From contig CABTZK010000003.1 of assembly GCA_902489275.1 (NCBI GenBank), forward strand, positions 102,402 through 166,401: a stretch of DNA of 64,000 bases. The letters run 5' to 3'. Made by a program: the position numbers and the translations under genes. Below are positions 59,323 through 64,000 of this stretch, piece by piece (position 1 is the stretch's first letter; each line of letters starts with the position of its first letter). Origin of the DNA: an uncultured Porphyromonadaceae bacterium. GTDB taxonomy: Bacteria; Bacteroidota; Bacteroidia; Bacteroidales; Muribaculaceae. The notes beneath the pieces are model-generated. The model searched no databases. It was not told where the DNA came from and saw nothing but the letters and a program-made list of their open reading frames with translations.

Positions 59323-61575
59323 ATGAGACACCTGCTTGCTATCCTGCTTGCTGCAATGGCACTATCGGTACTGGCGCAAAGTCAGCCCGATACCGCTACT
59401 TTAAGCCCGGCCTCGCGCCCCAAGGTTGCCCTTGTGTTAGGTGGAGGGGGCGCTAAAGGCATGGCTCACGTGGGAGTGCTCAAGGTGATCGAGCGGGCAG
59501 GCATTCCCATCGACATGATTTGCGGCACCAGCATTGGCTCACTGATTGGAGGCTTGTACGCCATAGGGTATAGCGCCAGCGAACTCGAAACCTTGGTGCG
59601 CAACCAGGACTGGAAGATGCTACTGAGCGACAAGGTTGAGTTCAAAAAGATGAATTTAGAGTCGCGCAACCGCAGCGAGCGCTATTTCTACTCACTTCCG
59701 CTTTCCCAATTGGGAAAGGGGGCGTTCACGCAGCGGGCACTCGTCAAGGGCCAGAACCTCTCCAACTTGTTTTCGCAACTCACCGTTGGCTTTCACGACA
59801 GCATTGACTTCAGCACCCTTCCCATTCCCTATTGCGCGGTGGCGACCGACATCGTGAGATTTCAAGAAGTGGATATCCGAAGTGGCTACGTGGGGCAAGC
59901 CATGCGTGCCTCAATGTCGATTCCTGCCATGTTCTCACCCGTGCGTGTCGACTCGATGCTGCTGGTCGATGGGGGGCTGCGCAACAATTACCCCGTTGAC
60001 GTGGCGCGCAAGATGGGAGCCGATTACGTGATTGGCGTGAACTTGAACGATATTAAGGACCCCACTTTCGATGACTTTAAGAAGCCAGGAACAATCATCA
60101 CCCAGATGATTAAGGTGCACACCGAGAATAAATTCCATGAAAACTGGGCCAACAGCGACATTGCCATTCAAATTGACGCTGCTCCCTATCACTCCATGAG
60201 CTTTAATCGCCAGGCGGTCGACACACTCATTGTCCGTGGCGAGCAGTGTGCTATGAGGCATTGGGACGAGATGATGGCATTGAAGCAAAAAATCGGTTTA
60301 GAGGCCGGTGACCGAAGTGCCAACACCGCCCAGCGAGCGATGGCGCACCGCACTCATCCGCTGGTCAACAAGGTGGAGGTGAGCGCAGTCGAGTTTCTCA
60401 ATGTGTTGCCACGGGAAGAGCAGTTCTTGAGAAAGAAATATAAAATTGCCCCAGGCAAGCTCACGATTGAGCAAATTGAGAATGTGATGACCACCTTGCG
60501 CGAGCAGCTTTTTTACAACGATGCCAGCTATCACCTCAAAGACAGCCGCAAGGGCTACAAACTCGTGTTTGACACCGAGGGGAAGAAAGCGAGCCAACTC
60601 TACTTGGGGATGCGATTTGACAGCGAGGAGCTGGCCGCATTGCAGGTGGAGGGCATTTTCCCCGATTTGATAGGCACCAAGAAATGCCCTTACACGCTGG
60701 ATGCCAAAATTCGCTTAGGCAAGCGCATCAAGGCGGGTGTCGTGGCCACGATGTCGCCATCGAGCGTGTGCACGTTCACTTTCGGCTACAACTTTAACTA
60801 CAATGACTTGAGCCTTTTTCACAAAGGCAGCCGCGCCTACGATTGGAGGTATGGGCGGCATCAGGCAGAACTTGGCTTCAAGGGCTTTGTGATACACAAT
60901 TTCCTGCTTGACATCTATGTGAGATACAATTATTTCCACTTTCGTGACATGTTGAGCAGTGACCGAAGCGATAGTGTCCACATTGGCAACTGCCACTACT
61001 ATGGCTATCATGCCCGAGTAACCTATAACAGCGAGGATCGTGCCTCTTTCACAACACGTGGAGCGAGTGCCGAGGCGCAATATGCGCTTTATACCACCAA
61101 TTTCGTGTCAGTGCATGGGCACACGCCCATCAGCGTCTTGGCCGCGCGTTGGCGATGGACAATCCCCTTGGGCGACCAGTGGGTCGTCCAGCCTGGTGCT
61201 TGCGGACGCATCGTTTTTGGCGACCGGTGTCCCATCGTGTTTCGCAACTATGTTGGAGGCCCATGGTATGGGCATTCTATCGACCAGCAGATGCCGTTTG
61301 CAGGTTTGCGCGGCATGGAAATCGTTGAGAACGCCTTTGTGGTTGCAGAGATGCCCGTGCGCTATGCCATGACGACCAACAATTTCTGGTCACTCACGCT
61401 GGGCGTTGCCGACCACGGAGAGACCTTCAAGAGCCTTTTCTCCCATCGATTCGACATTGGCCTGCGGGCTGGTTATGCCTACCGCACCCTCTTTGGCCCC
61501 TTGGGCGCTTATTTGGGATGGAACAGCCTGAGCCACAAGATGAGTTTCTATATCAATTTCGGGTTCGGGTTTTAG
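59323..61575 (+). CDS. Patatin-like phospholipase with C-terminal outer-membrane barrel
   Basis: A 750-residue exported protein (signal peptide ending VLAQS). The patatin domain (about 33-240) has GGGGAKGMAHVGVLKVIE, the nucleophile Ser in GTSIG and the Asp in the DGG motif (LLVDGGLRNNYP). A POTRA-like region (about 345-400) follows, and then a barrel of the BamA/Omp85 type ending in the aromatic NFGFGF. This is the layout of PlpD-type class V-D autotransporters, where the barrel anchors or exports the lipase. It probably acts on phospholipids at the outer membrane. Confidence 0.88.
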   Translation: MRHLLAILLAAMALSVLAQSQPDTATLSPASRPKVALVLGGGGAKGMAHVGVLKVIERAGIPIDMICGTSIGSLIGGLYAIGYSASELETLVRNQDWKMLLSDKVEFKKMNLESRNRSERYFYSLPLSQLGKGAFTQRALVKGQNLSNLFSQLTVGFHDSIDFSTLPIPYCAVATDIVRFQEVDIRSGYVGQAMRASMSIPAMFSPVRVDSMLLVDGGLRNNYPVDVARKMGADYVIGVNLNDIKDPTFDDFKKPGTIITQMIKVHTENKFHENWANSDIAIQIDAAPYHSMSFNRQAVDTLIVRGEQCAMRHWDEMMALKQKIGLEAGDRSANTAQRAMAHRTHPLVNKVEVSAVEFLNVLPREEQFLRKKYKIAPGKLTIEQIENVMTTLREQLFYNDASYHLKDSRKGYKLVFDTEGKKASQLYLGMRFDSEELAALQVEGIFPDLIGTKKCPYTLDAKIRLGKRIKAGVVATMSPSSVCTFTFGYNFNYNDLSLFHKGSRAYDWRYGRHQAELGFKGFVIHNFLLDIYVRYNYFHFRDMLSSDRSDSVHIGNCHYYGYHARVTYNSEDRASFTTRGASAEAQYALYTTNFVSVHGHTPISVLAARWRWTIPLGDQWVVQPGACGRIVFGDRCPIVFRNYVGGPWYGHSIDQQMPFAGLRGMEIVENAFVVAEMPVRYAMTTNNFWSLTLGVADHGETFKSLFSHRFDIGLRAGYAYRTLFGPLGAYLGWNSLSHKMSFYINFGFGF

Positions 61576-61590
61576 ATGCCCTCGTAGCCG

Positions 61591-62757
61591 TCAGAGCGTG
61601 GAGCGATACCACTCATAGAGGGCTTTGACGCCATCTTCAATCTCCATGCTGTGATGCCATCCGAGGCTGTGCAGCTTGGTCACGTCACACAGTTTGCGGG
61701 GCGTGCCATCGGGTTTCGTGGCGTCAAATTCAATTGTGCCTGTGAATCCCACGGCCATGGCCACGAGCTCGCTTAGCCGGCGAATCGTGATTTCGACGCC
61801 AGTGCCCACATTGATATGGCAATTGCGTATCTCGCCCAGGGCTGGAATGGCTCCGCCGCGCCCCTCGCTTGAGTCACGGTCGATGCGGCCATTGGCTTTG
61901 GTGCCGTACATCACACTTGAGTATTTCTCAATGCCAATCACGTCGCCAAAGTTCACGTTGAGCAGCACGTGTACGCTGGCGTCGGCCATGTCCTCGCTCC
62001 ACAGGAACTCTCGCAAGGGTGTTCCCGTGCCCCACAATGTCACCTTGTTGTCCTCGATGCCAAACCCCGATAGCGCTTCACCGATGGCCTCATGGCTTGC
62101 AGTGCCATCGATGCCCTTTACCGGCCGTAGGGTCATGTCGGCGGCAATGGCGTCCCAGTTGCCCTCATGAATGAGCCGAGCCAAGTAGATCTTGCGCATC
62201 ATGGCAGGCATCACATGGCTGTTTTCCAAGTGGAAATTATCATGAGGGCCATAAAGGTTGGTGGGCATCACGGCAATGTAGTTGGTGCCATATTGCAAGT
62301 TGTAGCTCTCACACATTTTAAGCCCCGAAATTTTTGCCAGGGCATACTCTTCGTTGGTGTATTCCAAGGGTGAGGTGAGCAGGGCGTCTTCTCTGATGGG
62401 CTGTGGCGCGTTCTTGGGATAGATACAGCTCGACCCAAGGAATAGCAGCCGTTGCACGCCGTGCTTGAAGGCCTCGTCGATGACGTTGCACTGTATCTTC
62501 ATGTTCTGCATGATGAAGTCGGCGCGGTACAGTGAGTTGGCCATAATGCCGCCCACATAGGCTGCGGCAAGCACCACGGCATCGGGCTTCTCCTCGTCGA
62601 AGAAGTGCCTCACAGCCCATTGCTCGGTGAGGTCGAGCTCTTGATGGGTGCGCCCCACGAGGTTGTTGTAGCCTCGCTTCTTGAGGTTGTTCCAGATGGC
62701 CGAGCCCACAAGTCCTCGGTGCCCTGCCACATATATTTTAGCGTTTTTATCGATCAT
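61591..62757 (-). CDS. fcl: GDP-L-fucose synthase
   Basis: A 388-residue SDR enzyme that epimerises and reduces GDP-4-keto-6-deoxymannose to GDP-L-fucose with NADPH. Visible are the GHRGLVGSAIW dinucleotide motif, the conserved LGSSCIYPK, YALAKISGLKMCE (YxxxK) and MPTNLYGPHDNF. The central part has an insert of about 50 residues (near EKYSSVMYGTKANGRIDRDS) relative to enterobacterial enzymes, as in many Bacteroidota. It follows gmd by 33 bases. Confidence 0.95.
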   Translation of the reverse strand: MIDKNAKIYVAGHRGLVGSAIWNNLKKRGYNNLVGRTHQELDLTEQWAVRHFFDEEKPDAVVLAAAYVGGIMANSLYRADFIMQNMKIQCNVIDEAFKHGVQRLLFLGSSCIYPKNAPQPIREDALLTSPLEYTNEEYALAKISGLKMCESYNLQYGTNYIAVMPTNLYGPHDNFHLENSHVMPAMMRKIYLARLIHEGNWDAIAADMTLRPVKGIDGTASHEAIGEALSGFGIEDNKVTLWGTGTPLREFLWSEDMADASVHVLLNVNFGDVIGIEKYSSVMYGTKANGRIDRDSSEGRGGAIPALGEIRNCHINVGTGVEITIRRLSELVAMAVGFTGTIEFDATKPDGTPRKLCDVTKLHSLGWHHSMEIEDGVKALYEWYRSTL

Positions 62758-62790
62758 TGCCAATGGATGAAAGGAGAGTAAATGATGCGG

Positions 62791-63873
62791 TTATTTCAAA
62801 TGATGGATTTTTTTCACTTTTTCGATGTCATGTTCTACCATGAGTTTCACGAGTTGCTCAAAACTGGTCTTGCGTGGATTCCAACCCAGCTCTGTCTTGG
62901 CTTTGGTGGGGTCGCCCAGCAGTTGCTCCACCTCGGTGGGGCGGAAGTATTTAGGGTCGACTTCAACAATCACCTTCCCAGTGGCTTTGTCAATGCCTTT
63001 CTCGTTGATGCCCTCGCCTTGCCATTCCAGCTCTATGCCGGCGTGATGGAAAGCCTGCGTGCAGAACTCGCGCACGGTGTGGTGTTCGCCAGTGGCAATC
63101 ACATAGTCGCTTGGCCGGTCTTGTTGCAAGATGAGCCACATGCACTCCACGTAGTCTTTGGCATAGCCCCAGTCACGGCGCGCATTCAGGTTGCCCAAGT
63201 AAAGCTTGTCCTGGAGGCCTTGCACAATGCGGGCGGCGGCAAAGGTGATTTTCCGGGTCACGAAGGTTTCGCCGCGCCGCTCGCTCTCGTGGTTAAACAA
63301 GATACCGTTGGCGCAATACATGTTGTAGGCCTCGCGGTAGTTCACCATCATCCAGTAGGAGTACAGCTTTGCCACAGCGTAGGGGCTGCGGGGGTAAAAC
63401 GGGGTCGTTTCCTTTTGGGGCACTTCCTGGACTTTGCCGTAGAGCTCGCTCGTGCTGGCCTGGTAGATGCGGGCCTTTTCTGCCATGCCGGCAATGCGCA
63501 CCCCCTCCAGGAGGCGCAACGTGCCCACGGCATCGGCTTCGGCTGTGTATTCTGGGACTTCAAACGACACTTTCACGTGGCTCTGTGCGGCCAGGTTATA
63601 GATTTCGTCGGGTTGTGTCTCAAGAATGAGGCGAATGAGCGAGCTTGAGTCGGTCATGTCGCCATAGTGCAAGTCGATGAGGCGCTTTTGCTTCATGTCG
63701 CGCACCCACTCGTCTAAATAGATATGCTCGATGCGCCCCGTGTTGAAGCTGCTGCTGCGGCGCATCACGCCATGCACCTCATAGCCCTTCTCGAGCAAGA
63801 ACTCGGCCAAGTAGGACCCGTCTTGACCGGTAATCCCCGTGATCAGCGCTACTTTTTGATGATTTTCATTCAT
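62791..63873 (-). CDS. gmd: GDP-mannose 4,6-dehydratase
   Basis: A 360-residue SDR enzyme making GDP-4-keto-6-deoxymannose from GDP-mannose. It has TGITGQDGSYLAEFLLEKGY, the RRSSSFNTGRI motif, YQASTSELYGKVQEVPQ, YAVAKLYSYWM (YxxxK) and RRDWGYAKDYVECMW. ATG 63873 gives the canonical start. The minus -7 box TACCTTTG is at 63899-63906. With fcl it supplies GDP-fucose for capsule or glycoprotein synthesis. Confidence 0.96.
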   Translation of the reverse strand: MNENHQKVALITGITGQDGSYLAEFLLEKGYEVHGVMRRSSSFNTGRIEHIYLDEWVRDMKQKRLIDLHYGDMTDSSSLIRLILETQPDEIYNLAAQSHVKVSFEVPEYTAEADAVGTLRLLEGVRIAGMAEKARIYQASTSELYGKVQEVPQKETTPFYPRSPYAVAKLYSYWMMVNYREAYNMYCANGILFNHESERRGETFVTRKITFAAARIVQGLQDKLYLGNLNARRDWGYAKDYVECMWLILQQDRPSDYVIATGEHHTVREFCTQAFHHAGIELEWQGEGINEKGIDKATGKVIVEVDPKYFRPTEVEQLLGDPTKAKTELGWNPRKTSFEQLVKLMVEHDIEKVKKIHHLK

Positions 63874-63978
63874 AGTTTTTCTCGTTTGTAATTTGATGCA
63901 AAGGTATATAAAAAACGTTTTCTTTCCCATAAAACGGGGAAAAAAGCGAATCCGGTAGATTCAACTTCAAAATGCAAC

Positions 63979-63994
63979 TACGTTTGCAAATTTA
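63979..63994. promoter_or_regulatory. Overlapping promoter-like boxes at the right edge
   Basis: TACGTTTG on the plus strand (63979-63986) abuts TAAATTTG read on the minus strand (63994-63987). Both fit TAnnTTTG. The -33 parts and target genes fall outside the window, so function is unclear. Confidence 0.3.
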
Positions 63995-64000
63995 AGTAAA

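Overview
The window comes from the chromosome of a Bacteroidota bacterium, most likely order Bacteroidales. The evidence is the many promoters of the TTTG-N19-21-TAnnTTTG type, the near-absence of Shine-Dalgarno sequences, and families largely restricted to this phylum: GldH, DUF4494, the lipocalin-like lipoprotein, type IX (T9SS-like) C-terminal tails, paired deoxynucleoside kinases, small PorT-like outer-membrane barrels and META-domain proteins. Base composition is moderately GC-rich and codon use looks even. A gut Muribaculaceae- or Prevotellaceae-like source is plausible but cannot be proved from sequence alone. No rRNA, CRISPR array, prophage or insertion sequence is visible.

Layout. 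0-3.2 kb: end of a probable PSP1 gene, gldH, a GtrA membrane protein, a secreted protein made of six 20-residue repeats, cca and tRNA-Met. 3.3-7.1 kb: a minus-strand operon (FabK-like flavoenzyme, DUF4494, YggS, MFS transporter). 7.1-15.9 kb: YigZ, a CpsB-like PHP phosphatase, an NfnAB-like flavoprotein pair, a large lipoprotein glycosidase, a beta-helix lipoprotein and folB. 15.9-23.0 kb: a complete glycine-cleavage block (lplA, gcvT, gcvH, gcvPA, gcvPB, lpd). gcvT has its own promoter and a structured leader that contains a small open reading frame. 23.2-30.7 kb: a DUF2807 protein, thrS-infC-rpmI-rplT, deoD, a probable free-standing structured RNA and two outer-membrane barrels. 30.8-46.5 kb: alcohol dehydrogenase, a pRiA4b ORF3-like protein, META protein, flavodoxin-fold reductase, isochorismatase-family hydrolase, two deoxynucleoside kinases, a barrel, a UshA-like nucleotidase, a T9SS-type cargo, a GtrB-like glycosyltransferase, rpsA, small lipoproteins, tRNA-Gly and another barrel. 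46.6-52.6 kb: a two-gene cassette (beta-propeller plus secreted N-acetylmuramoyl-L-alanine amidase) present twice, with the scar of a DNA cytosine methyltransferase between the copies. 52.7-64 kb: coaD-parE, an S41 protease, tRNA-Ser, rpe-dedA, a patatin-barrel fusion and gmd-fcl for GDP-fucose.

How the genes work together. LplA can charge GcvH with lipoate for the GcvPA/PB-GcvT-Lpd cycle. cca repairs or adds CCA ends, which matters because tRNA-Ser here has no encoded CCA. gmd and fcl convert GDP-mannose to GDP-fucose, and the FucP-like MFS carrier is a candidate sugar importer.

The items most worth following up are the duplicated propeller/amidase cassette with its methyltransferase scar, the gcvT leader with its 23-codon uORF, the terminator-ended RNA at about 28.79-29.04 kb, and the six-repeat secreted protein.
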